The notes beneath the pieces were generated by a model. The model worked only from the letters and a program-made list of their open reading frames with translations, did no database searches and was not told the DNA's origin. A stretch of 64,000 bases of DNA from Pedobacter zeaxanthinifaciens (lineage in GTDB: Bacteria; Bacteroidota; Bacteroidia; Sphingobacteriales; Sphingobacteriaceae). The stretch is taken from NCBI RefSeq assembly GCF_003313335.1, contig NZ_QMHP01000004.1:59826-123825 (forward strand). The letters run 5' to 3'. Positions 1 through 9,985 of this stretch are shown here, in pieces (within the stretch, counting starts at the first letter, position 1; every line of letters starts with the position of its first letter). Made by a program: the position numbers and the translations under genes.

Positions 1-3000
1 ACCGAACCGTTTGCCGCCCCGTTGCAGGACACGTCGGTCCTCGCCGCTATGCCCAGTGCCAGTACCGCAGGTTCGGATATGGTTACCGCCAGGGTCTTCG
101 AGCAGAGGTTTGCATCCCTCACCGTTACGGTATATCCCCCCGCCCTCAAGCCTGCAAAGCTTGGCGATGGCTGGAACGTGGTGCCGCCATCTAGCGAATA
201 TTGGTAGCTTCCACTGCCGCCTGCTGCACTAACTGTAATTTGTCCACTGTTGTTGCCGAAGCACTTGACATTAACCTGATTAGTAAGTGAAAGGCTTAAG
301 CTGCTAGGTTCAGTAATCGTTTCAATTTGCTCTTTGTAACAACCGTTAGCATCAGTAACCCTAATAGTGTAGTTGCCCGGCGCAAGCCCCGTGAAAATTC
401 CATTACCTACCGCACTTGCGCCGTTAATTTGGTAAGCATAGCTTCCGCTTCCGCCAGCGGCAGTAACACTAATGCTTCCGTTTGCCGAACCATTACAGCT
501 TACATTTTGCTTGTTAGCTACACCTAAGGATAAGGCATCTGGCTGGTTGAGTTCTACGGTGACCTCTGCAAGGCAGCCATTTTGATCTTTAACGGTGAAA
601 CTGTAGTTGCCCGCAGTTAAGCCACTAAAGGTATTGGATGATGAAAAATTGTTTAGGTTCTTGAAACTGTAAGTATAAGTTCCCGTGCCCCCTGATGCAT
701 TTAAAACAATCTGCCCATCTGTACCTCCATTGCAACTAACGGGAGTTGTGCTTGCGCTAATGCTAATTTGACTGGGCTGGTTAATGGTCACACTGGTTGT
801 TTTAGTACAGCCGTTATCATCTGTGACCTGTATGGTGTAAGTTCCTGCAGTTGCGCCACTAAATAAACCATTGTTGAAGGCCAAACTCGGGCTGCTGCTA
901 TAGCTCATGTTTCCTTGTCCGCCGGTAGCAGAAACGCTAATGGTTCCAGTACCACCAAAACAGCTAGCGTCTGTTTTACTATCAATAAAAATTTGAAGTT
1001 CCTGAGGTTGCTTTACTAAAATTGGTAAACTAAAAGTACAACCTGTTTGGTCTTTTACCCTAACCGTATATAGGCCGGCAAGCAATCCGTTAAAAGTGCC
1101 ATCAGCGTTGCTGCTAACCCAATTGTCTATGGAATAACTGTAGCTTCCAGAACCACCGGTGGCTACCACTGTAATGCTTCCGTTGGCGGCACCGTAGCAT
1201 TGTGCATCTTCGCTTGTTGCTGTAGCATTTAACGATGCTGCAGGTTGACTGATCGTAATGCTATAATCATCCGAAAGACAGCCGTTTGAATCCTTAATTT
1301 TGATGTTATAGGTTCCAGGTGCTAGGCTGATGATATTGTTGTTTTGATAGCTGGCTCCTCCGTCAGTGGAATAGAAGTAAGTATTGCTCAATCCTCCGGA
1401 AGGGCTGCTAATAGTTACCGTTCCGTTAGCACCGAAACAAGTAGCATCTGCCTTTGTTACCGTTGCAGTTATTTTATTAGGTTGAGAAATTGCCGTATTA
1501 ACGCTTGCTGTGTTATTGTTGGCGTCTGTAACGGTGACAGTATAAAATCCTACCGCTAAACCGCTAAAGGAAGCAGAGGTTTGTAGAGAACCTCCATTCA
1601 ACGCATAACTGTAAGGCGCCGTTCCGCCTGATGCAAGTACTTCGATTTCGCCAGAGCTTGCTCCAAAGCAATTGTTATCCGTTTTGTTGACGATGTTAAG
1701 TGTTAATGGTTGCGGTTCGGTAAGCGTTATGCTTAGCGGAGCAGATAAACAGCCTTTGCTATCTTTTGCAGTGAAGTTGTAAGTTCCAGCGGCGAGTGAA
1801 CTGAAAGTATCTGCACTGGTGTAAGTTCCATCATTAATGGCGTAGGTATAGCCCATTCCAGTGCCACCACTTGCGGCAATGCTAATTTGCCCGTTACTCA
1901 AGCCAAAACCGTTTGGATTAGTCTTGTTACTCAAGCTTACTACTACGGCCGTAGGTATACTTACACTAATTGTGGCGCTTGTAGCGGGAGTACAATTGTT
2001 TGCATCCGTTACCGTGACGATGTAACTGCCAGCGGTCAAGTTGTTAAAAGTGTTTGAAGTTTGATAGTTGGCACCGCCATCAATACTATATCGGTAGGGT
2101 GGGGTTCCACCATTTGCCGTGGTAATGATAGTGCCCAAGCCGCTCGAACAGTCTGGATTTTGTACCGATGCTGAGGCAGTAATGGGTGCCGGGGCGGGAG
2201 GGATGGTGAAGCTAAAACTTTCGTTACAGATACCATTACCAATTTGAGCGGTATATTCTCCAGGTGCTAAATCTGAAACAGTAATGTCACTTCCATAGAA
2301 AGTGATGTTTTTTTCAGGAGTCCCTGAGCCTTGACGAGTGATGCCTAATGATAGACTTTCTTCGTTATTGTAGCTTGTGCCATCGCTGTACTTAAAGTTC
2401 CCCAGTAAAACTGAGCCTTTACCGCCAAAACAGGAGGGGGCAATTGGGGTTTTGGTTTGGGGGATGGGAACGCTAGGGTAGAAAGTTATACCAATGTAAT
2501 CAGATTGTATCGCAAACCCATCGTAAGTTCCAATTATTCTAAAAAACGTTGGTACACCTCTCTCAATGCTTGATGGAAGTAGAGTTTGATTGAATGTGAT
2601 TTTGTCGGTCGTCAAGATTGAGATAGTTTCCCAGGAGGACGAGTTTAGCGGGTCATTTGAGGCTTGTAGAATATATGATGGTTCGGGAGATGTGGGAATT
2701 GAGAAAGCTATTGTTTTGTTTCCACATATAATGTATTCTCCTGAATAATCTATATTAAAACTAAGCTTCGTAATGCCAATGGTCCAAAAAGTGCCAGTTA
2801 CTAATCCACAGAGATTTACAGTTTTTGAACCGTTATTAATGCCTAAATTTAGCGGAACACTTGTATCGGAAGTGAAGTTATCTGAAAATGAAAAATTAGT
2901 TAGTTGTACATTACTAGTAAATTCACGGATATCCTCTCCAAAATAGTCCGCCTGAGGTCCAGAACCATTTGTGTTTGCAGAGCTTGAGCTAACGAAAGAT

Positions 3001-3194
3001 TTTATATTACTAGTTACACCGTCACCAAAACTAATGTTCAGATCATAGGTGTTTGGGCGTGTCATACATATAAACCCATCGCCGGAAGCGTAAAGCCCAA
3101 TTCTATAAGAGTTTTTAAAAAGATGATTAGGTTGCCCAAAAGCGCCTCCTAATGCTCCAGTAAGCAATATCAATAACAGTAAAATCTTTTTCAT
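1..3194 (-). CDS. SprB-repeat cell-surface protein (C-terminus beyond window)
   Basis: The ATG at 3194 opens an uninterrupted frame to the left edge, giving about 1064 residues. A signal peptide (MKKILLLLILLTGALGGAFG, then Q) is followed by about 280 residues with no recognised fold. After that come about ten repeats of roughly 80 residues. Each has a VSCNGxxNG-like start, a GGSGxYxYS core and an AGxYTVTVxDxxGC end, which is the SprB repeat of gliding adhesins and other type IX secretion substrates. I checked the frame at about 740 and about 32 and it is the same. A C-terminal sorting domain would lie outside the window. The gene follows the FN3 gene after 4 nt, so co-transcription is likely. 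The last 180 bases are much richer in GC than the rest. The exact role (adhesion, matrix, motility) is unknown. Confidence 0.88.
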   Translation of the reverse strand, partial: MKKILLLLILLTGALGGAFGQPNHLFKNSYRIGLYASGDGFICMTRPNTYDLNISFGDGVTSNIKSFVSSSSANTNGSGPQADYFGEDIREFTSNVQLTNFSFSDNFTSDTSVPLNLGINNGSKTVNLCGLVTGTFWTIGITKLSFNIDYSGEYIICGNKTIAFSIPTSPEPSYILQASNDPLNSSSWETISILTTDKITFNQTLLPSSIERGVPTFFRIIGTYDGFAIQSDYIGITFYPSVPIPQTKTPIAPSCFGGKGSVLLGNFKYSDGTSYNNEESLSLGITRQGSGTPEKNITFYGSDITVSDLAPGEYTAQIGNGICNESFSFTIPPAPAPITASASVQNPDCSSGLGTIITTANGGTPPYRYSIDGGANYQTSNTFNNLTAGSYIVTVTDANNCTPATSATISVSIPTAVVVSLSNKTNPNGFGLSNGQISIAASGGTGMGYTYAINDGTYTSADTFSSLAAGTYNFTAKDSKGCLSAPLSITLTEPQPLTLNIVNKTDNNCFGASSGEIEVLASGGTAPYSYALNGGSLQTSASFSGLAVGFYTVTVTDANNNTASVNTAISQPNKITATVTKADATCFGANGTVTISSPSGGLSNTYFYSTDGGASYQNNNIISLAPGTYNIKIKDSNGCLSDDYSITISQPAASLNATATSEDAQCYGAANGSITVVATGGSGSYSYSIDNWVSSNADGTFNGLLAGLYTVRVKDQTGCTFSLPILVKQPQELQIFIDSKTDASCFGGTGTISVSATGGQGNMSYSSSPSLAFNNGLFSGATAGTYTIQVTDDNGCTKTTSVTINQPSQISISASTTPVSCNGGTDGQIVLNASGGTGTYTYSFKNLNNFSSSNTFSGLTAGNYSFTVKDQNGCLAEVTVELNQPDALSLGVANKQNVSCNGSANGSISVTAAGGSGSYAYQINGASAVGNGIFTGLAPGNYTIRVTDANGCYKEQIETITEPSSLSLSLTNQVNVKCFGNNSGQITVSAAGGSGSYQYSLDGGTTFQPSPSFAGLRAGGYTVTVRDANLCSKTLAVTISEPAVLALGIAARTDVSCNGAANGS

Positions 3195-3198
3195 AGGC

Positions 3199-5364
3199 TT
3201 AATAGTTGATGGTAATCGTTTTACTTAAAGGGCTTTCTGTGCCGTCTGTAAACGCAACTTTAATTCGGTATTGGTAAATGGTATTGATGAACAGTGGTGT
3301 ATCAATTAACTGGTGCGACTTATCTTTCTGAAGCGTTTCAGTTGGCCTTAACGTTTGGTACAAGCGCATCGGTTTACCCTGCTCCGCCCTGTAGATCAAA
3401 TAACTATCTACTTTTGGGGCTGCATATTTCCAGTTTAACACAATTTGACGAGCTTCACGATCTGCCGTGGCGCTTGCAGTTATCACAGCAGGCTTTAAAC
3501 CTAAGTCTATTCTTTTTGCGGTAAACGGTTTGGAGTCGGCACTTAAGTCACTATCATCAAAAGCAGTTATTTTGTATAAATATTCCTGTGCAAGTTGAGC
3601 GGTTGTATCGGTAAAAACATGATTGGTATCTTTAAACAAGGCAATACTTTTCCAATTTTCTTCGCCTTTTTTTGTTCTGTAAACCACATGTTTTACCACA
3701 TCTTCGCTGCTACTAGCATGCCATGCTAAATAAACGCCATCAACACTGCTTCTTACCTCATAAAATGATGGCGGTGTTGGCGGCACAATATCCGGACGCT
3801 TGAGTTTAAAGGGTGCCGAAAATTCAGATGGATTGTATCTGGTATCAACAGCAACTAGCTTATAATAAACCGCTTTAGTTAGGGTTTTAAGTTCTATCGT
3901 ATCTGTAAAAGCATTGGTTTTAATCGCTTTTCTACTTACCTGCGAAAACTCACCTTTCTCCGCATTGCCACGGTAAACACGATAACCCGCCAAGTCTTTT
4001 TCAGTATTGGCGGTCCAAGTCAATTTTACCAATCCCGTTTTATCGGCTGTGCCTTTTAAACCTATTGGTGGCGCTGGGGGGATGCTATCTATCATTTGCG
4101 CAAAAGCGGGATATGATAGCGTACTTTTTTGTTCTCTGCCGTAAGTTTTGATCCTGTAGTAATTGGAGTTGGTAGTTACTTGATCGGTAAAAGTCCTGGT
4201 ATTTGCAGGCAATAATTTGGGGTTGATTTTTTTAAAGTTCTTTTGTGGATGGTTAGATCTTTCCACGTCAAAACCTAGGATTTCTGCAGGTTGCTCTGGC
4301 ATTTCCCAGGTTAGCTTAACCGTTTTTCCAATAATTTCGGCGTTGCTAATGCTGGCTGATGCTTCCAAAAGGTGTATCGCCATCACACTAACGGTATCGG
4401 ACAGGGGTCCAATTTCACCAAATGGCGAAATCCCTTTTACTCGATAAATCAGTTTTTTGTTCAGTGCAGAAATGGTATCCAGTTTGGAAGCCATTCGGCT
4501 CTCTTTTTGTTCGCTTTGCTCGGGATTTACTACGCCAGCGTCACTGATTGAAACGAATGTTTGGCCGTTATCTTCAGATCTTTCTACCAAATAGGTAGTG
4601 TAAATTCCTTTAAATGCCTCTTGGTTCCAACTTAACATTACTCCCTTTTTTTCGGCATAAGCCTTTAGCTCAAATGGTTTAGGTAAGGGTTTAAAATCGG
4701 CGTAGCCTGTGTAAGCAAAGCCAGTATCAATTTTTAAAGTTTTATCGGCTGTTGCCGCATAAATGCGATACAAGTATTTTTCGTTGTTTTTGGCTGTGCG
4801 ATCTACATAGGCAAGCCCCATTGCTTTTGCAACTTCATAATCTAAATCGGCACTAAAAAGCGCAAAAGAGTAACGGGATTCCTTTTCTTTAGCCTGATTT
4901 AACATTTTGCTAATTCCTTTATCTTCAGCCGAATAAACTTCAAATCCTTCTCCATATAAGGCTTGCGCAGCTATAGAAAAATATTTGTCCTCGGCCTCTA
5001 CTTTGGGTTGCCACGCTGCTAAGGGCCATGGTTTTATAGGCTGTGCAGTTAGCAATTGTTGCTCTGGCTTGGGCAATAACTTACCATCTCTTGTAATGGT
5101 GAACCTGCGGATTTGGTAGCCAGATTTGTTTAAGATATGCCAAGCTTGTGGGCTAGATGGCCCCCAACGTAGCATGATCGAATCTTTGAGGGGTTTCGCT
5201 AACACACCAATTTTCGCGGGCGTTTGCTGCGCCTTTGTAGCTTGGCAGAAGAGCAAGCTGGCCACGAACAGTAGTGTATACACAAAAATGGTAGGCAACT
5301 TACAGCAGCTAATTTTTTGCCAACTTAAAAGTGGAGTTATGTTATAGTTATTGACCGATTTCAT
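3199..5364 (-). CDS. Secreted fibronectin type III repeat protein
   Basis: 721 residues. The N-terminus is long but ends in a plausible signal peptide (hydrophobic stretch TIFVYTLLFVASLLFCQA, cleavage near KAQQ). After a segment of about 180 residues there are about five FN3-like domains (roughly 228-320, 332-425, 430-528, 533-622 and 625-721). They show the usual LxW strand, the YRVYR or YLVER strand and YxYxI near the domain end. No catalytic motif and no type IX sorting tail was seen. The start overlaps the end of the upstream gene by 17 nt, and the next gene begins 4 nt after the stop, so the three genes look translationally coupled. It is probably a periplasmic or surface binding scaffold for its partners. 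The FN3 assignment is firm; the role is inference. Confidence 0.8.
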   Translation of the reverse strand: MKSVNNYNITPLLSWQKISCCKLPTIFVYTLLFVASLLFCQATKAQQTPAKIGVLAKPLKDSIMLRWGPSSPQAWHILNKSGYQIRRFTITRDGKLLPKPEQQLLTAQPIKPWPLAAWQPKVEAEDKYFSIAAQALYGEGFEVYSAEDKGISKMLNQAKEKESRYSFALFSADLDYEVAKAMGLAYVDRTAKNNEKYLYRIYAATADKTLKIDTGFAYTGYADFKPLPKPFELKAYAEKKGVMLSWNQEAFKGIYTTYLVERSEDNGQTFVSISDAGVVNPEQSEQKESRMASKLDTISALNKKLIYRVKGISPFGEIGPLSDTVSVMAIHLLEASASISNAEIIGKTVKLTWEMPEQPAEILGFDVERSNHPQKNFKKINPKLLPANTRTFTDQVTTNSNYYRIKTYGREQKSTLSYPAFAQMIDSIPPAPPIGLKGTADKTGLVKLTWTANTEKDLAGYRVYRGNAEKGEFSQVSRKAIKTNAFTDTIELKTLTKAVYYKLVAVDTRYNPSEFSAPFKLKRPDIVPPTPPSFYEVRSSVDGVYLAWHASSSEDVVKHVVYRTKKGEENWKSIALFKDTNHVFTDTTAQLAQEYLYKITAFDDSDLSADSKPFTAKRIDLGLKPAVITASATADREARQIVLNWKYAAPKVDSYLIYRAEQGKPMRLYQTLRPTETLQKDKSHQLIDTPLFINTIYQYRIKVAFTDGTESPLSKTITINY

Positions 5365-8300
5365 TTTTGATGACCAGTTGTTTAGTGGTAGTTATTTTGT
5401 TGATTCCCGGGAGCACATAGCTTATTTTGAATTTGTAAGGACCTTTCCTTACCGGAGTAAATGGCGTAGTCACGATGCTCTTCATCTGCTCAGAAAGGTT
5501 TAATTGCTGACCAGCTACATAAGCATTTACTATTTTGCTTTGTAGTTCATAATAATCGCCGGCAATGTAAAGGGGAAGATTATAAATTAGCGCAACTTTG
5601 CCGCTTACCGCAGTTTGCCCCTGGCTGTAGGTGATTCCCTTAACCAAGTTTTCGTTGCGTAGATACATGGCTTTAATAGGAGGCACTCCAAGTTTTTCAG
5701 CTTGTCGCCAGGTGATGGTTGCATATGGACTAGCGGGGTAGTTTTGGTAAACAAAAGGATTAATGAAAGAATCGAACCAACTATTTTCGCTCAAATCAGC
5801 TTCGAGCTTGATCAAGTTTAAAGGCAATTCATCATTCATCTCGTAATCATCGAATTGTTCACTGGTATTGAATACATACCCTAATTCGTGTACGCCATTT
5901 GTTAGCGCCCAGGTGAAAGAATATTTGTTGCTGCCCTTTTCAATTTTTTCGCTAAAGGTGCTGTAAACGCTAGTGCGGAAATTGGTGCCATATATTTTCT
6001 TCTCTTCGGCATTGCTAATTGTACCTTCAAGTTTTTTAGTACTTACGGTTAAGTCGTTTTCACCCTCTGTCACAACCGACTTGTCTTCTGATTTTACGTT
6101 CCTATCAATGCTGGTGTTGTTATTTTTTGGCACCGATACAAGCGCTAGTTCAAAACCTTTGTTGTTTTCTAAGCTTGGTAAGGTATAATTAACTTGATTG
6201 TTGCTATAGCTAATGCTGAAATCCTTTGCACTTCCACTTTCTTGTAAAATACGGCCTGTTTGGGTGTATTCTCCTGTGCTGTCAAATAGATAAGCTTGGC
6301 CGCGGATAAGCTTGATATAGCCTTCTTTAGCTTCATCTTTATAGTAATTATATTGGTTAATAAGTGGGTAACTGTAAGCTACGTTGCTTGGTGGAATAAA
6401 ATCAGGGGCATTACCTGTAGTAAAAGTGTTTGTTTGTTTTTCTATGTAAGCTACGCCATCAATCAAGTACGGTGTCCAAGTACCACCATTGTTTTCTTCA
6501 AAAGATACCTTAACACTTAAAACCAAGTCTTTATTAGGCGGTAATATTTCATCGGTAGTGTAAGCAATAACTGTTTTGTCGCCATTCCATTCCACTTTTC
6601 CTGTCAATGGAACGCCGTTGTTGGTAAGCGTGAATTCATCAAGTTTTGCCCTAAACATGTTACCGCCTTCTACATTAAAAGATTGGCCGATAGCAAGATT
6701 GAAAGCCGCTTGTGGAACAGCAAATACATCAACATCTTTATTGGTGTTTTTAGGATTTATATCAGCAATTACTTTAATGTCGCTATCTGCCAACGAATTT
6801 GATTTCACTAGTTTGCACTCCTTGCCTATAGTGAACTCAAAACTGCATTTGCCTTTAAACAAGCCGCCTAAAATGCGGTAGTATCCGCCAACCGTACCTT
6901 TTATCCAAGTAGGATTAGGGAGTTTAGCCTGTAACACGGCTGCAACACCGATATCAATGATGTCGAATTTTCTCCTACGGCCAAAAAGTTTAACACCGAT
7001 GCCAATTTTGCCGCGTACATAAGCATAAACTTGACCATTGGCATACCATCCGCCAATACCTATTGGCCCGTTTTCACCTTCGCAATGTACGCTCTTTCCA
7101 TAGTCTTTAAGCAACACATCAAAACCTGCTCCGGCGGCAAAACGGGCATAAAAGATCAAAAAGCTGATATCGCCAGTATCAAAACCTAAGCTTGCGCCAA
7201 AGGCAATACCCATGCCCGAATGCAAGGCATTGAGATCTCGCATATAATCCATATTGCGCCCACCTAAAATTTCGGATACATGGGATGGCGGAGGTGGACT
7301 GCCTGGCAGGTTTTTGCCCACCATGAAATAAGATTTTGTTTTGGCTAACCATAACATCTCTAAGCCGATGGGTTGGCTAGGCGTTCCTAGATGTACATAC
7401 CAAGTGTCTGGGCCAAAGTAAAGAGCAGCTTCTCCAGCTAGTCCGCCGGCATTAACACCTTTAATAGCACCGCCCAACACATTTACAAAAACTTTAAAAC
7501 TTGCAAACAGCGAACTGTTATCTACATCATAATCAATAAATACACTTGCCGAAAGTTGCCCTCTTTTGTTGATGGCATCAAAGGCGGAAGTATTGTTTGC
7601 CAATTCCGTTGGTCCACCTATGGTACTTGTTTTAGAAAACTCTTTACTGCCTACTTGTAGTGTAACGGTAACTTCGGCGGTAACGGGTTGTAGAAAATTA
7701 GCGTTGCCCATTAACATTGCCCTGCTTAGGCCACCACCTCTATGAAAGGCAACTTCAAACCCAACATTGCCGTTGAATACATCTTTTTTATTGACAAGAC
7801 CAAACATTACTGCGGCCCTAATGCCTAAACCGGCACGTTCATCAGGCAGGTAAGCCAAGCCTGTTTGTGAATTCACTACTGCCAAATCGCCGCCATCTCC
7901 AGGTTTTTGTTTCACACCATAGTATAAACCACCAGCAAATCCGTAAATTTCCATTGGCGCAGCTATGGTAATGCCAGGCTGAAATTCCACTACTGCATCT
8001 GCGTACCAATATTTAAGTTGATTAACGCTTCCAAATAGTGTTGTAGCTTTGATATCAAAGTCAAATTTTCCAATATGTAGCCCTGCTTTAATCGAACCCT
8101 TGAAGCCTGAGCCAAATATTGGCTGTTCTTTGAAGTAATTTAATTCCCCTTCTAAACTGAAATTGCCTTGGTCAACTTTAATGTAAACTCTAGCAAATTC
8201 TGTTGCCAGGTGTTGATATTCTTGTTTCCCCTCGTCATCCGTCACCACTTTTCCCAAAATCATCACACTTGCATCGGCGGCAAAGCTACTGCTAGCATCA

Positions 8301-9784
8301 TTTTCTTTTAGTAAATTGACTTTCAAGTCGAAACCCAAACCTCTACTATCGGTCTTTTTGACGATTTTAACATTACTTACGGATGCCTTAAAAGTTCCTA
8401 TACTAACACTGACATTTAAATCAAAAGTTCCGGAATGGATGTAAGGAGCCTTGGTTGAAATCACCAATTGTTCGAAGCCGATTTTGCCAATGGTGAATTT
8501 ATTTCCGGCCTTTTCTGTATCGCTCCCTTTTGAGAGGCTTGCACCTATACTTAAAGTGCCACTCAAATTGGCCATTGCCTCAAACTTTTTTTCTTTAAGC
8601 GCTACTTCAATAAACGACCCCGATTTTAATTTCACATTAGCTGCCTGAAAGATGTTGAATTCCATTTCGTCTTTGGTTTCGACATTAAAAATGTATTCTT
8701 CGCCTGGCTTAAATATGGCTTTGTATGCCATTTGATGTGTTTTTCCACTAATGGGGATATTTAAACCACCGCTAAAGCCCGCACCTTTGAGTTGATTGGC
8801 AATGAAGTTTAAATAAATGTTGTCCACAGAGAAACTCCAACCGCCCAAGTCACCGTTGCCCATGCTAATCAAGTTATTGAACATGATGTCACCGCTTAAG
8901 CCATGGCTATCCACCAGTATATTTTTAGCCTGAAATTCTTTTCTTGCTTTTGAAGATCTATCCTTAATTTCTGGTGGTAGTTTTACTGAAAAATTTCTGA
9001 TGTAAAATCCTCTCCAAAGCTCAGCTGCTTCACCGTTGAAGTAATTCTCCCTATATCCCGGAGGAAAAACCATGTTAGGCGAATTGTTATTGTCGCTTAG
9101 ATCAATAATGGCATCATTGATAGTAAAAGTAACACCCTTTGATCCTCTTAACTGAAAAGGTTCGATGTTTACGGAGGCTAAGATGTCGTTAAGGTTACTA
9201 AATTCAACTGTAAAATTACCATTTACTCTTTTATCCAGTAATTGTTCTCCATTGGCATCTTCAGGTACAAGCTTAGTTGGCATTTCAATATTTACCGAGA
9301 GCCTTCCTTTTTTAAAGCCTTTACAGTCAATCTCTAAGTAAGTTTCGTCTTTTAACACGGTAAGATCTACCGAGTTATTCATCATTTTAAAGGATTTGTT
9401 ATTTACGAGCGCCAAACGTGCTGTACCTAATATGCCACCATTGTAACTTAACTTTACCGGCTCTGCAGTTGCAAAATAAATAGGTTCTTTTCCTCCAGGT
9501 AAGGTGAAGCAGGCGTAGGCATTAAATTCTGCATAAGTTGGATAAACTGTGATATCATCGATAATAACGGCTGGTTTGCCGTCGCCGCCGTCACCACCTA
9601 AAAGAGCAACGGGTGTCATGTGCGGTTCATTTGGCCTTAACTCGCTTATAATAGACCTACGATTTTGCACAGTGGCCATCAAGTCGCGGATGTGCTGCTC
9701 TAGGCTATTGTTTTGAGATTTTGCAGTGAAAAATCCACAGGCAAAAAGCCACGTTAATAAAACGTACCTGAAATATTTAGACAT
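5348..9784 (-). CDS. Very large exported protein of unknown function
   Basis: 1478 residues. It has a signal peptide (MSKYFRYVLLTWLFACGFF..., cleavage near AKSQ). The rest is rich in alternating hydrophobic and polar residues and in Gly, Asn, Lys and Asp, which suggests extended beta structure. Residues of about 440-1010 contain many short strand-like segments of GxFxxxxxG type, resembling a beta-solenoid or beta-barrel core. The remainder looks like beta-sandwich modules. A proline run (SPPPPS) lies near residue 827. I recognise no named family and no catalytic motif. It is the first gene of a three-gene unit, overlapping the FN3 gene by 17 nt. A secreted structural or surface-assembly protein fits the context, but this is inference. 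Confidence 0.75.
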   Translation of the reverse strand: MSKYFRYVLLTWLFACGFFTAKSQNNSLEQHIRDLMATVQNRRSIISELRPNEPHMTPVALLGGDGGDGKPAVIIDDITVYPTYAEFNAYACFTLPGGKEPIYFATAEPVKLSYNGGILGTARLALVNNKSFKMMNNSVDLTVLKDETYLEIDCKGFKKGRLSVNIEMPTKLVPEDANGEQLLDKRVNGNFTVEFSNLNDILASVNIEPFQLRGSKGVTFTINDAIIDLSDNNNSPNMVFPPGYRENYFNGEAAELWRGFYIRNFSVKLPPEIKDRSSKARKEFQAKNILVDSHGLSGDIMFNNLISMGNGDLGGWSFSVDNIYLNFIANQLKGAGFSGGLNIPISGKTHQMAYKAIFKPGEEYIFNVETKDEMEFNIFQAANVKLKSGSFIEVALKEKKFEAMANLSGTLSIGASLSKGSDTEKAGNKFTIGKIGFEQLVISTKAPYIHSGTFDLNVSVSIGTFKASVSNVKIVKKTDSRGLGFDLKVNLLKENDASSSFAADASVMILGKVVTDDEGKQEYQHLATEFARVYIKVDQGNFSLEGELNYFKEQPIFGSGFKGSIKAGLHIGKFDFDIKATTLFGSVNQLKYWYADAVVEFQPGITIAAPMEIYGFAGGLYYGVKQKPGDGGDLAVVNSQTGLAYLPDERAGLGIRAAVMFGLVNKKDVFNGNVGFEVAFHRGGGLSRAMLMGNANFLQPVTAEVTVTLQVGSKEFSKTSTIGGPTELANNTSAFDAINKRGQLSASVFIDYDVDNSSLFASFKVFVNVLGGAIKGVNAGGLAGEAALYFGPDTWYVHLGTPSQPIGLEMLWLAKTKSYFMVGKNLPGSPPPPSHVSEILGGRNMDYMRDLNALHSGMGIAFGASLGFDTGDISFLIFYARFAAGAGFDVLLKDYGKSVHCEGENGPIGIGGWYANGQVYAYVRGKIGIGVKLFGRRRKFDIIDIGVAAVLQAKLPNPTWIKGTVGGYYRILGGLFKGKCSFEFTIGKECKLVKSNSLADSDIKVIADINPKNTNKDVDVFAVPQAAFNLAIGQSFNVEGGNMFRAKLDEFTLTNNGVPLTGKVEWNGDKTVIAYTTDEILPPNKDLVLSVKVSFEENNGGTWTPYLIDGVAYIEKQTNTFTTGNAPDFIPPSNVAYSYPLINQYNYYKDEAKEGYIKLIRGQAYLFDSTGEYTQTGRILQESGSAKDFSISYSNNQVNYTLPSLENNKGFELALVSVPKNNNTSIDRNVKSEDKSVVTEGENDLTVSTKKLEGTISNAEEKKIYGTNFRTSVYSTFSEKIEKGSNKYSFTWALTNGVHELGYVFNTSEQFDDYEMNDELPLNLIKLEADLSENSWFDSFINPFVYQNYPASPYATITWRQAEKLGVPPIKAMYLRNENLVKGITYSQGQTAVSGKVALIYNLPLYIAGDYYELQSKIVNAYVAGQQLNLSEQMKSIVTTPFTPVRKGPYKFKISYVLPGINKITTTKQLVIKNEIGQ

Positions 9785-9924
9785 GAATGTTGGTTTAACT
9801 GTTAGGTAGAATTGTTAAAAGAAGGAGAGCAAGTAGACTTGAGATTAAAACAGTCTTCTTACGTCAAATCATTTAACCAATCGGCTTTAGTTTCGATGAT
9901 TTAGAATTGCTTGTATTTAGAAAA

Positions 9925-9951
9925 CTTAGATGAAAGGAAATATCATCTAAG
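9925..9951 (-). terminator. Hairpin, weak terminator or attenuator
   Basis: A perfect 9-bp stem with a 9-nt loop. Read on the minus strand it is followed by TTTTCTAAAT, a short U-rich tail. It could end the rlmN transcript, or attenuate the surface operon, because it lies downstream of the candidate -7 box at 9978-9985. The stem is AT-rich, so termination would be inefficient. Confidence 0.35.
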
Positions 9952-9977
9952 GGGACGTTTTTATACGCAAAAAACGT

Positions 9978-9985
9978 CAAAGTTA
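9978..9985 (-). promoter_or_regulatory. Candidate -7 box of the surface operon
   Basis: The minus strand reads TAACTTTG, a full match to the Bacteroidota -7 consensus TAnnTTTG. No clear TTG lies at the usual -33 spacing. It would give a leader of about 190 nt before the start at 9784. Confidence 0.35.
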
